Source of the DNA: Hyphomicrobiales bacterium
Lineage (GTDB): Bacteria; Pseudomonadota; Alphaproteobacteria; Rhizobiales; Xanthobacteraceae
Length of the DNA stretch: 39,412 nucleotides
Assembly: GCA_027307405.1 (NCBI GenBank)
Contig: DAHUXA010000012.1
Location: 1-39,412 of the forward strand
Direction of reading: 5' to 3'
The notes below the pieces were generated by a model. The model saw nothing but the letters and a program-made list of their open reading frames with translations. It did not search any database and was not told where the DNA came from. A program made the position numbers and the translations under genes. Shown here one piece after another: positions 7,667 to 14,966 of this stretch (its first letter is position 1; each line of letters begins with the position of its first letter).

Positions 7667-8638
7667 TTATTCGACCTGCACGCCGCTCGCCTTGATCGGC
7701 GCTTCCCACTTCTTCACTTCGCTCTTGACGAAGTCGGCGAGCCATTGCGGGCTGCGTTCGTTCGGTCCGGCAACGGTTGCACCGAGCTTGGACAGACGTT
7801 CCTGCACCTCCGGCGTCGAGATGGCGCCGACCGCGGCTTCATTGAGCTTCTTGACAATGTCGGCCGGCGCGCCTTTCGGCAGGAACAAGGCGCTCCAGGT
7901 ATAAGCCTGCACGTCGAGACCCTGTTCTCCGGTGGTTGCGAGGTTCGGCAGTACCGCCGAGCGATCCTTGGTCATCATGGCGATGCCCTTCACCTTGCCG
8001 CCGTCGATCTGCGGCTTGGCGGTGGCGATGATGTCGCACAGGTAGTCTATGCGTCCGCCGACCAGGTCTTGCATGGCAGGACCGGTGCCTTTGTAAGGAA
8101 TGTGCGTGATCGTTGCGCCCATGGCGCTGTTGAGTACGACGCAGGCGAGATGCGTCGCCGAGCCGGCGCCGGCCGAGCCATATTGCATCTTGGCCTGGTT
8201 GGCTTTGGCATAGGCGATGAATTCCTTGAAATTGCTCGCCGGCAGATCAGGCCGGGCGATGATCGCGATGGGCGTTACCGCGAGATAGGCGACTGGCGTG
8301 AAATCAGTCTCCACATTGTAGAGCGGATGTTTGTAGAGCGTCTGGTTCTGCGCATGCGTACCGACGCTGCCGAGGATCATGGTGTAACCATCGGGCTTGG
8401 CATCGGCGACGCGCTTCGAACCAGTCATGCCGCCGGCGCCGCCGACGTTCTCGATCACGACCGGCTGACCGAGCAATTCGCTCATGCGCTGCGCAACGAT
8501 GCGACCGATGGTGTCCTGTGGTCCGCCGGCGGCGAACGGGATCACCATGGTGACAGGGCGGGTCGGGAAATTTTGAGCGACGGCCGGGCCAGCCAAAGCC
8601 AGCGCGGCGAAAGCCGCGGCAAACAGAATTCTTTTCAT
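7667..8638 (-). CDS. Bug-type tripartite tricarboxylate transporter substrate-binding protein (second copy)
   Basis: A 323-residue periplasmic protein of the Bug family. The start at 8638 is chosen because it gives a clean Sec signal peptide (KRILFAAAFAALALAGPAVA, mature end about QNFPTRPVTMV) and lies outside the neighbouring M24 gene; a GGAGAG site precedes it. Signature elements are VIPFAAGGPQDTIGRIVAQRMSE and NVGGAGGMTGSKRVADAKPDGYTMI. It differs strongly from the other Bug protein 1 kb away, so the two are not a recent duplication and probably bind different carboxylates. It is sandwiched between the M24 protein and the Rid protein on one strand. No membrane subunits are nearby. Confidence 0.93.
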   Translation of the reverse strand: MKRILFAAAFAALALAGPAVAQNFPTRPVTMVIPFAAGGPQDTIGRIVAQRMSELLGQPVVIENVGGAGGMTGSKRVADAKPDGYTMILGSVGTHAQNQTLYKHPLYNVETDFTPVAYLAVTPIAIIARPDLPASNFKEFIAYAKANQAKMQYGSAGAGSATHLACVVLNSAMGATITHIPYKGTGPAMQDLVGGRIDYLCDIIATAKPQIDGGKVKGIAMMTKDRSAVLPNLATTGEQGLDVQAYTWSALFLPKGAPADIVKKLNEAAVGAISTPEVQERLSKLGATVAGPNERSPQWLADFVKSEVKKWEAPIKASGVQVE

Positions 8639-8712
8639 TGTTGTGCTCTCCACCAAAGAAACAAACCCTCGCTCAGTGCGAGCCCGGCGGTCAAGACGGG
8701 CCGGGAGCAGGG

Positions 8713-9909
8713 CTAGCCCACTTCGACGACGTCCTCGGGGAACTGGTGCAGCCGGTCGCCCGGCCCATTGCCGCCGATCAGGTAGTTGTCGCACAGCCAG
8801 TTCAGGTAGCCGCCGTGGATATACGTCGGATGGACGACGATATTCATGTCTTTTTCGATCGTCATGGGCTCGTCGCTACGAACCAAAGGGCGCTCCACCA
8901 GATCGTAGCCTTGGCCGTGGCAATAAAGGCGCGCTTCCGCCGGCCGCCCATTCTTGCGCATGAAATCGTTGAAGGCGTCCCAGATATCCTTGCAGGGGGT
9001 CCCCGGCTTGAGAAGGTCGAGCGTGAACTTGCGCGAGGCTTTGCAGAATTCGAGCTCATCTTTCATGGCCTGCGGCACTTTGGCGCCGACCACACAGGAG
9101 CGCCCAAGCTCGGTGTACATGCCGCCCGGGCCGTTATCCTCCACCAGTAACGCGATCTGATCGCCTTTCTGGATGACGCGGTTTTGCACATGGCGATTGC
9201 CGAATTTCGACGGCTGGCCGAGCGGCATGGAGGCGCAAAGATAAATGCCGTTCTCGCTGCCGTGGCACTGGCTGTACCATTGCGCGACCGCGGCCACCTC
9301 GGTATCACGCATGCCGGGTTTCACCGCGGCGAAGGCGGCGCGCATAGCGCCGTCCTGCATGAGCGCTGCGCGCTTCACCAATTCCATCTCTTCGGCGCTT
9401 TTGATCACCTTGATCCTGTCGACCATTTCCGTCGCATCGACAAAGCGCGCCTGTGGATATGCGCGCTTGATGTAGTCGAGCAGCGCATAGGACATCTGAT
9501 ACGTGCCGACATAGCCTATGGTGGCTTGCGCGAAAGGCTTAAGCGCGGTTGCGGCAAGCTCGGGGTCGTAATCTTTGGTGTAATGAGCGGAGGCATAGCT
9601 CGGCGTGGTGAGAATGCGTTTGACGCCGCGCCAGTTCTGATCGCCTTGCGCGGTTGCTTCGTTGCCGCCAAACGGGCCCTGGCACACCACAGTCATCTCA
9701 TCGTCGCGCGGGAACACCAACGTGTTGGGGTAGCCGTTCGTCGCCGGCATATCGGTGAAGTAACGGACATAGCCGCCCATGTGATCGTTATTGTTCTGCA
9801 TGAGCAGAACATCGATATTCTCTTTCACCATGGCGGCGCGGATGGCGCGCCAGCGGCGCTCGAGCTCGGCATTGGAGATCGGCGTATTCAGACGTTCGGA
9901 CAAAGCCAT
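8713..9909 (-). CDS. M24 (creatinase/prolidase-fold) protein with altered metal site
   Basis: A 398-residue two-domain pita-bread protein. Residues 1-165 form the creatinase N-terminal domain; the rest is the M24 catalytic domain, joined by the typical IKSAEEMELVKRAA (169-182). In active aminopeptidase P or prolidase the five metal ligands are Asp, Asp, His, Glu, Glu. Here the region of the two Asp reads VEDNGPGGMYTELGR (256-270, E267 at the second Asp position), the first His is kept (H331 in CHGQGYDL), the EPG-type Glu is replaced (VVHP, H360) and the last Glu is replaced (WLCDN, C373). The fold is secure, but a dinuclear metallopeptidase is unlikely; creatinase and ectoine hydrolase are metal-independent relatives. 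Its stop lies 3-4 bases from neighbours in an operon with a hydroxyacid dehydrogenase, Bug and Rid proteins. Confidence 0.88.
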   Translation of the reverse strand: MALSERLNTPISNAELERRWRAIRAAMVKENIDVLLMQNNNDHMGGYVRYFTDMPATNGYPNTLVFPRDDEMTVVCQGPFGGNEATAQGDQNWRGVKRILTTPSYASAHYTKDYDPELAATALKPFAQATIGYVGTYQMSYALLDYIKRAYPQARFVDATEMVDRIKVIKSAEEMELVKRAALMQDGAMRAAFAAVKPGMRDTEVAAVAQWYSQCHGSENGIYLCASMPLGQPSKFGNRHVQNRVIQKGDQIALLVEDNGPGGMYTELGRSCVVGAKVPQAMKDELEFCKASRKFTLDLLKPGTPCKDIWDAFNDFMRKNGRPAEARLYCHGQGYDLVERPLVRSDEPMTIEKDMNIVVHPTYIHGGYLNWLCDNYLIGGNGPGDRLHQFPEDVVEVG

Positions 9910-9912
9910 GGG

Positions 9913-10884
9913 TCAGTCACTCCAGGACGCGGGCTTGCGTACGATATTGATCATAGATTTGGCGTCGCCGGCCAGAAATTTTGCCATGTTGCCGGCGATG
10001 GTCGGCATGGCGCGATCTTCGTAGCCCAGTGAATAGCCGCCCAGATGCGAGAAGATCGTCACATTCTTCGTCTTCCACAATGGACTGTTGGCTGGCAACG
10101 GCTCCTGCGCAAAGACGTCGAGCGCGGCGCCAGCGATCTTTCCGCCTTCCAGCGCGGCAACCAGCGCGGCTTCATCGACGACGCCGCCGCGCGCGACGTT
10201 GACGAGATAAGCGGTGGGCTTCATGGCGGCAAAAACCTTTGCGCCGACGATGCCGCGCGTCTCCGCGTTAAGCGGGGTGAGCGCGACCAGGAAATCGAGC
10301 TCGGGCGCGATCTTTACAAGTTCGTCGCGATGAACCATCCGGTCGAAGCCTTTGGTGGCACGCGGGCTGCCGCTGATGCCGATCGTGGTCATATGAAATG
10401 TCTTGCAGATCGGCGCCAGATATTCCGCGATCAGGCCAACGCCGAGAATGCCAACGGTCTTGCCGGCGAGCAACGCCGCAGGCCAGCGCTCCCATTGGCC
10501 CTTGTCCTGCGCAATGGTGGCGCGGGGCAGATCGCGCGCAAGCGACAGCATATAGGCAATGGTCGCTTCCGATACCGGCGCGCCATGGATGCCGCGAACA
10601 TTGGTGACGACGACCTCTTTACCGAGCGAGGGCAGGTCGATGATGTTGTCGACGCCGGTCCCGAGCGCCTGGATCCATTTCAATTTCGGAGCATCGCGCA
10701 CGACGTGGTCGGCCATCGGTGGCGAAAAGCACAGCAAGATGTCCGTGTTGGCAATATAGGGGCCGACATCGTTATGGTGACCGACCACATTGATCGTCAG
10801 TTGCGGAAATTGTTCCAGCAGCATCGCCTTGTAACGGGCGCGCATGGCTTCCTGGACTTCGGTGAGGATGAGGACATTCGGCAT
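9913..10884 (-). CDS. D-2-hydroxyacid dehydrogenase family protein
   Basis: A 323-residue NAD(P)-dependent dehydrogenase. It has a substrate domain at both ends and a Rossmann domain with GKTVGILGVGLIAEYLA (141-157, GxGxxA fingerprint 148-153). The catalytic triad is present: R232 in NVARGGVVDE, E261 in FAQEPLP and H280 in FSHLGGYS. The ATG at 10884 is preferred to one 31 codons upstream, since the added N-terminus would be basic, atypical and would read through a palindromic repeat at 10907-10935. It probably interconverts a 2-oxoacid and a D-2-hydroxyacid. It is the first gene of the run followed by M24, Bug and Rid genes, with only 3 bases to the M24 gene. Confidence 0.9.
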   Translation of the reverse strand: MPNVLILTEVQEAMRARYKAMLLEQFPQLTINVVGHHNDVGPYIANTDILLCFSPPMADHVVRDAPKLKWIQALGTGVDNIIDLPSLGKEVVVTNVRGIHGAPVSEATIAYMLSLARDLPRATIAQDKGQWERWPAALLAGKTVGILGVGLIAEYLAPICKTFHMTTIGISGSPRATKGFDRMVHRDELVKIAPELDFLVALTPLNAETRGIVGAKVFAAMKPTAYLVNVARGGVVDEAALVAALEGGKIAGAALDVFAQEPLPANSPLWKTKNVTIFSHLGGYSLGYEDRAMPTIAGNMAKFLAGDAKSMINIVRKPASWSD

Positions 10885-10906
10885 GGCGGGCGCAGGTATA
10901 GCGCGA

Positions 10907-10935
10907 CCCCGAAAAGTTGGAACCTGTTTTTCAGG
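10907..10935. repeat. Rhizobiales-type dispersed short palindrome
   Basis: CCCGAAAAGTTGGAACC followed by TGTTTTTCAGGG forms an imperfect inverted repeat. It resembles the CCCGAAAAG...GGAACC...TTTTCGGG element scattered between genes in many Rhizobiales. It lies 22 bases before the hydroxyacid dehydrogenase start. Recognition is from memory of that element; no second copy was seen in the window. Confidence 0.45.
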
Positions 10936-10968
10936 GAAATTCCGCCGCAACATTTTGCGCGTGGGGGT

Positions 10969-10985
10969 GACCCGCATCGCGGGTC
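10969..10985. promoter_or_regulatory. Perfect palindrome in divergent promoter region
   Basis: GACCCGC-ATC-GCGGGTC is a perfect 7-base inverted repeat with a 3-base centre. It lies between the divergent hydroxyacid dehydrogenase (start 10884) and small membrane protein (start 11021) genes, about 85 and 36 bases from their starts. Its symmetry and position fit an operator for a dimeric repressor, but it could also be a small RNA hairpin. No regulator gene is nearby. Confidence 0.4.
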
Positions 10986-11020
10986 TGCGCTAAGCTTGCG
11001 TCGGATAGTGGGGACGTCCG

Positions 11021-11416
11021 ATGCCGATTGATCTTGCTCAAGTGGACTGGCTGTATGTCATCGTTTTGGCGGTGTTGGTTTATCTGGCGGCCGTCGTCGG
11101 CAACCTGCTGTCGTTCGGTAATCGCTGGACAGCCGCCACGCTGTCAACGTTGGTCTTTGTGGTGCTGTTTGTGCTCTGGACCTACTATCCGCACCGCGTG
11201 CCGCTGCCGAGAACGGTGACCCTGCCGAATTCGCCGGCCAGCACGGCCGCGCCGACACCGGCTGCGCCGGCCGCTCCCGCAGCACCGCAGAGACCGCGTA
11301 ATCCGGTCACGGACATCACGCCCCCGCGCAATCCGGTCACCGACGTCACGCCGCCCACGGCTCCCGCTGCTCCGCCAGCGGCCCCGCCGACCCAGCCCGC
11401 AACCCCTGCGCGCTAG
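11021..11416 (+). CDS. Small two-helix membrane protein with Pro/Ala-rich tail
   Basis: A 131-residue protein of unknown function. Two hydrophobic segments (about 10-33 and 38-55) anchor it, followed by TYYPHRVPLPRTVTLP and a low-complexity tail from about 70 rich in Pro and Ala. Inside the tail is a tandem repeat: RNPVTDITPP followed by RNPVTDVTPP (about 93-112). The tail would face the periplasm or cytoplasm as an extended linker, as in proteins that span the periplasm or present a binding motif. GTGGGGAC precedes the ATG. It stands between a divergent catabolic operon and the CoA-transferase genes, 76 bases upstream of the latter. No family recognised. Confidence 0.75.
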   Translation: MPIDLAQVDWLYVIVLAVLVYLAAVVGNLLSFGNRWTAATLSTLVFVVLFVLWTYYPHRVPLPRTVTLPNSPASTAAPTPAAPAAPAAPQRPRNPVTDITPPRNPVTDVTPPTAPAAPPAAPPTQPATPAR

Positions 11417-11492
11417 GCTTGCAAGCGACGGCCAGAATGATGTTTTCTCGTGGTGTTGAAAGCAGAGCCGGAGAAGAAGGCAGAAGACGCGC

Positions 11493-12224
11493 ATGAAGAA
11501 AGTTTATCCCGACGCAAAGGCCGCGCTGGCCGGTGTGCTCAAGGACGGCATGTTGATCTGTGCGGGCGGGTTTGGCCTTTGCGGGATCCCAGAGACGCTG
11601 ATCAAGGCGATCCGCGATTCCGGCGTGAAAAACCTCACCATCGTGTCGAACAACGCAGGGGTCGACGGCGCCGGCCTCGGTCTGCTGCTGGAGACACGGC
11701 AGATCAAGAAAATGATCTCGTCCTATGTCGGCGAGAACAAATTGTTCGCGCAGCAATATCTCGCGGGCGAACTCGAGATCGAATTCAATCCGCAAGGCAC
11801 GCTCGCCGAGCGTATCCGCGCGGGCGGCGCCGGCATCCCGGCCTTCTTCACGCGCACCGGGGCCGGGACCGATATTGCCAAAGGCAAGGAAGAGCGCGAG
11901 TTCGACGGCAGCCGCTACATCCTCGAGCGCGGCATCGTTGCCGACCTGTCGATCGTGCACGCCTGGATGGCCGACACAGAAGGCAATCTTGTCTATCGGA
12001 AGACGGCGCGCAATTTCAATCCGATGATGGCAACAGCCGGAAAAGTCACCGTCGCTGAGGTCGAGCATCTGGTGCAGCCGGGCGACCTCAATCCCGATCA
12101 CATCGTCACGCCGGGCGTCTACGTCAAACGCATCATCCACGTGCCGAATGCGGTCAAGCACATCGAGCAGCGCACCGTGCGCAAGCGCGAGGCGGCGCCC
12201 GCCGGAACCGGAGAGGAAGTCTAA
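11493..12224 (+). CDS. scoA: 3-oxoacid CoA-transferase subunit A
   Basis: A 243-residue alpha subunit of a class I CoA-transferase. The family glycine-rich motif is [10 protein letters not shown] (25-34), followed by [15 protein letters not shown] (about 50-64) and [25 protein letters not shown] (about 105-130), which bind the CoA and acyl group. The pattern fits succinyl-CoA:3-ketoacid CoA-transferase (ScoA) better than the PcaI class, though 3-oxoadipate activity cannot be excluded. It overlaps the beta-subunit start by one base (TAATG), ensuring equal synthesis. The complex moves CoA from succinyl-CoA to acetoacetate or a related 3-oxoacid, feeding beta-ketothiolysis; it fits the surrounding aromatic/organic-acid catabolism. 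Confidence 0.93.
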   Translation: MKKVYPDAKAALAGVLKDGMLICAGGFGLCGIPETLIKAIRDSGVKNLTIVSNNAGVDGAGLGLLLETRQIKKMISSYVGENKLFAQQYLAGELEIEFNPQGTLAERIRAGGAGIPAFFTRTGAGTDIAKGKEEREFDGSRYILERGIVADLSIVHAWMADTEGNLVYRKTARNFNPMMATAGKVTVAEVEHLVQPGDLNPDHIVTPGVYVKRIIHVPNAVKHIEQRTVRKREAAPAGTGEEV

Positions 12225-12874
12225 TGCCCTGGACCCGCGATCAGATGGCCGAACGCGCAGCCAAGGAATTGCGCGATGGCTTTTACGTCAATCTCGGCAT
12301 TGGTATCCCGACGCTGGTGTCGAACTACATTCCCGATGGCATGACGGTGCAGCTGCAAAGCGAAAACGGCATGCTCGGGTTCGGGCCATTCCCTTACGAA
12401 GGCGAGGAAGATCCGGACCTGATCAATGCCGGCAAGCAGACGGTGACGGAACTGCCAACCACGAGCTTTTTCTCGTCGGCGGATTCCTTCGCCATGATCC
12501 GCGGGGGTCATATTGACCTTGCGCTGCTCGGTGCGATGCAGGTGGCGGAGAACGGGGATCTCGCCAACTGGATGATCCCGGGCAAGATGGTGAAGGGCAT
12601 GGGCGGCGCGATGGATCTCGTCGCCGGCGTCAAGAAAGTCGTGGTCATCATGGAGCACACGGCCAAGGACGAGCCCAAGCTATTGCACAAGTGCAATCTG
12701 CCGCTCACAGGCGCCGGCGTCGTTGACATGGTGATCACCGATCTCGGCGTCTTCACTATCGACCGCAAGAAAGGTGGCATGACGCTCACCGAGCTCGCGC
12801 CAGGCGTGACGGTCGACGACATCACCAAGAAGACCGAGGCGAGCTTCAAGGTCGACCCAAAGCTCAAGCATTAA
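12224..12874 (+). CDS. scoB: 3-oxoacid CoA-transferase subunit B
   Basis: A 216-residue beta subunit partner of the gene just upstream. It contains [16 protein letters not shown] (22-37) and the catalytic glutamate in [13 protein letters not shown] (E47 in SENG), which forms the covalent glutamyl-CoA intermediate. Later parts include [36 protein letters not shown] and a C-terminal ITKKTEASF, all usual for ScoB. Length is normal. The start overlaps the subunit A stop by one base. Confidence 0.94.
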   Translation: MPWTRDQMAERAAKELRDGFYVNLGIGIPTLVSNYIPDGMTVQLQSENGMLGFGPFPYEGEEDPDLINAGKQTVTELPTTSFFSSADSFAMIRGGHIDLALLGAMQVAENGDLANWMIPGKMVKGMGGAMDLVAGVKKVVVIMEHTAKDEPKLLHKCNLPLTGAGVVDMVITDLGVFTIDRKKGGMTLTELAPGVTVDDITKKTEASFKVDPKLKH

Positions 12875-12911
12875 AGCGGGAACAAATTCCGGCCCTGGCC
12901 TTTGATGTGGC

Positions 12912-13226
12912 ATGAGCCAAAAGCCCGACTTCCACGAGGAAATGGACCGCCTGCAGGGCCACATGCCCGACTGGGCCGGCCGCAATTTTGACCGCCTTCG
13001 CCAGCCGCGCGCGATCTGGGTGCGCGTACCGGCCGGCATCGCTCTCACTGGCGGCGGCGTGCTGGGGTTCCTGCCGGTGCTCGGCGTCTGGATGTTGCCG
13101 GTCGGCCTTGCGCTCCTCGCCTACGATGTGCCGCCGATGCGCCGGCCACTTGCGCGCGTGCTGAATTTCACCAACCGCAAGATCGAGCAAAGAAAAGGGC
13201 GGAGGAGGGGCGAAAAAGCGAGCTAG
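12912..13226 (+). CDS. Small membrane protein of unknown function
   Basis: A 104-residue protein. The N-terminal third is polar (HEEMDRLQGHMPDWAGRNFDRLRQPRA), then one or two close hydrophobic stretches cover about 38-70 (VRVPAGIALTGGGVLGFLPVLGVWMLPVGLALLAYDVP), and a basic tail ends KGRRRGEKAS. Similar small proteins with a GFLPVLG-type hairpin are common in Rhizobiales, but I do not know a function. There is no clear ribosome site. It follows the CoA-transferase genes by 37 bases. Confidence 0.65.
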   Translation: MSQKPDFHEEMDRLQGHMPDWAGRNFDRLRQPRAIWVRVPAGIALTGGGVLGFLPVLGVWMLPVGLALLAYDVPPMRRPLARVLNFTNRKIEQRKGRRRGEKAS

Positions 13227-13336
13227 TCCGCGGCCGCGGCGGTGCGGACCCGCGCAATGAAGTCCCGCGAGCAACCTCCCTTTGATTTTCCTGCGCGAGC
13301 CGTTACAGCATCGGTCCGACGAGGGGGGAACGACCC

Positions 13337-14119
13337 ATGCTATCCGACGCCGATCGAAAGAAGGCTGCCGACATTCTGATGGCGGCGCAGAAGGAGCGCA
13401 AACAGGCGACCCAACTGCACATCACCTTTCCGGACATCACGATCGAGGATTCCTACGCGATCTCGACCGATGTGGCGCAGCGCAAGATCAAGGCCGGTGC
13501 CAGGCTGATCGGGCACAAAGTGGGGCTGACCTCAAAGGCGATGCAGCGCTCGTCGATGATCGACGAGCCGGACTACGGATACATCCTCGACGATCAGTTA
13601 ATTGCCGACGGCGCCAAGGTGAAGCACGCCGACTACTGCAAGCCGCGGGTCGAGGTCGAGCTCGCTTTCATTATGGGTAAAAAGCTGCAGGGACCGGGTG
13701 TCGGCCTCACCGACGTTCTGCGCGCGACCGAATACGTCATTCCGGCGATCGAGATCGTGGACGCGCGCATCCAGGATCAGCGCAAGATCGTCGACACGGT
13801 CGCGGACAATGGTGCGGCCGCCGGCATTGCGATGGGCGGCAGGCCGGTGGGCCCAATGGACGTCGATCTGCGCTGGGTCGGCGGCATCATGTACCGCAAT
13901 GCTGAAATCGAGGAGACCGGCTTGGCGGCCGGCGTGCTCGGCCATCCGGCGCTTGGTGTGGCCTGGCTCGCCAACAAGATCGGCCCGCACGGGCACGCGC
14001 TCGAACCCGGACACATCGTGCTTGCCGGCTCGTTCACCCGCGTCGTTTTCGCCCAGAAGGGCGATACACTTCACGCCGACTTTGGGCCGCTCGGCGGCAT
14101 CGCCATTCAATTCGTGTGA
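13337..14119 (+). CDS. hpaH: 2-oxo-hept-4-ene-1,7-dioate hydratase HpaH
   Basis: A 260-residue member of the fumarylacetoacetase-like hydratase/decarboxylase family, of full length for HpaH/HpcG. The probable Mg2+ ligands are visible as E106 and E108 in PRVEVELAF and E139 in [11 protein letters not shown], and [12 protein letters not shown] (59-70) is a family hallmark. HpaH adds water to 2-oxohept-4-ene-1,7-dioate to give 4-hydroxy-2-oxoheptane-1,7-dioate in the homoprotocatechuate meta-cleavage route. A strong AGGGGGGAA site lies 6-7 bases before ATG. It overlaps hpaI by four bases (GTGA), so hydratase and aldolase are made together. The MhpD/DmpE-type hydratases are close relatives, so a C6-C7 analogue of the substrate is possible. 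Confidence 0.9.
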   Translation: MLSDADRKKAADILMAAQKERKQATQLHITFPDITIEDSYAISTDVAQRKIKAGARLIGHKVGLTSKAMQRSSMIDEPDYGYILDDQLIADGAKVKHADYCKPRVEVELAFIMGKKLQGPGVGLTDVLRATEYVIPAIEIVDARIQDQRKIVDTVADNGAAAGIAMGGRPVGPMDVDLRWVGGIMYRNAEIEETGLAAGVLGHPALGVAWLANKIGPHGHALEPGHIVLAGSFTRVVFAQKGDTLHADFGPLGGIAIQFV

Positions 14120-14895
14120 GCACAACAATGGTCGAATTCCAACGCAATGCCTTCAAGCACGCGCTAGCGCAGGGCAAACTCCAGATCGGTTTGTGGTCGA
14201 GCCTTTGCAGCAATATCGCCGCCGAAATCATTTCCGACAGCGGCTTTGACTGGATCCTGCTCGACACCGAGCATTCGCCGAACGAAATCCCGGATCTGGT
14301 CACGCAGTTGCAGGCCATACAGAAGGGCACCGCAACGCCGATCATCCGGCCGGCATGGAACGATGCGGTCCTGGCAAAACGTGCGCTCGACATTGGTGCG
14401 CAGACATTGCTGTTTCCCTATGTACAAAACGTAGAGGAGGCCAAGCGCGCGGTTGCTTCCACACGTTATCCGCCGCAGGGCATCCGCGGCGTGTCAGTCG
14501 CCGCGCGCGCCAGCCGCTATGGGCGCGTGCCTGGCTATTTGACCAAGGCGAATGATGAAATTTGCGTGCTGGTGCAGGTCGAAACCCGCACGGCCCTCGA
14601 TAATCTCGAAGCGATCGCCAAGGTCGAAGGCATCGATGGCGTGTTTATCGGCCCGTCCGATCTTGCCGCCTCGCTTGGACATCTTGGCAATCCGCAGCAT
14701 GCGGAGGCGCAGAAGGCCATGCAGGACGCGGTCAAACGCCTCAAGGCCATCGGCAAGCCGGCCGGCATCCTGACCGGCAACGAAGAAGAGGCGCGCCGCT
14801 ACATCGACTGGGGCTACCTGTTCGTTGCTGTGGGCGCCGATGTGGGGTTGCTGGCGCGCAATGCGGATGCATTAGCGAAGAAATTCAAGGCCTAG
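14116..14895 (+). CDS. hpaI: 4-hydroxy-2-oxoheptane-1,7-dioate aldolase HpaI
   Basis: A 259-residue class II pyruvate aldolase of the HpcH/HpaI family. Counting from the GTG at 14116, LLDTEHSPNE gives the base H53; R78 (IIRPAW), E155 (VQVETRTALDNL) and D182 (FIGPSDLAASLG) match the pyruvate- and metal-binding residues of E. coli HpcH. It splits 4-hydroxy-2-oxoheptanedioate into pyruvate and succinate semialdehyde. The GTG overlaps the hpaH stop; an in-frame ATG at 14128 is an alternative start and neither has a good ribosome site. The family also includes sugar-acid aldolases, but linkage to hpaH supports the aromatic route. Confidence 0.9.
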   Translation: MSTTMVEFQRNAFKHALAQGKLQIGLWSSLCSNIAAEIISDSGFDWILLDTEHSPNEIPDLVTQLQAIQKGTATPIIRPAWNDAVLAKRALDIGAQTLLFPYVQNVEEAKRAVASTRYPPQGIRGVSVAARASRYGRVPGYLTKANDEICVLVQVETRTALDNLEAIAKVEGIDGVFIGPSDLAASLGHLGNPQHAEAQKAMQDAVKRLKAIGKPAGILTGNEEEARRYIDWGYLFVAVGADVGLLARNADALAKKFKA

Positions 14896-14899
14896 GTCT

Positions 14900-14913
14900 T
14901 TGCGTTAGATCAA
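14900..14913. promoter_or_regulatory. FixK/FNR-like binding site (TTGCGTTAGATCAA)
   Basis: TTGC-N6-TCAA fits the FixK2 consensus TTG(A/C)-N6-(T/G)CAA. It lies in the 71-base gap between hpaI and the extradiol dioxygenase, its centre 60 bases before the dioxygenase ATG. The relaxed consensus occurs about twice per 39 kb by chance, so the intergenic position is the main argument. Confidence 0.35.
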
Positions 14914-14929
14914 ACATTGCCTCCTGGAC

Positions 14930-14948
14930 CCGCGCGATAGTCGCGCGG
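14930..14948. promoter_or_regulatory. GC-rich hairpin just before the dioxygenase ribosome site
   Basis: CCGCGCGA-TAG-TCGCGCGG is a perfect 8-base inverted repeat with a 3-base centre. It ends 6 bases before the GAGGAGG ribosome site (14955-14961) of the extradiol dioxygenase. It may be an operator, a transcript-stabilising hairpin or a processing point separating hpaHI from the dioxygenase gene. There is no T-tract, so a rho-independent terminator is unlikely. Confidence 0.45.
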
Positions 14949-14966
14949 AAGATCGAGGAGGTGGTG

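Noticed and set aside
11028-11041. A third perfect TTGA-N6-TCAA (FixK-like) match
   Set aside because: It lies inside the first codons of the small membrane protein (encoding IDLAQ), so chance is more likely than a regulatory role.
13226-13249. GTCCGC ... GCGGAC hairpin between the small membrane protein and hpaH
   Set aside because: Only six base pairs and no T-tract; too weak to call a terminator.
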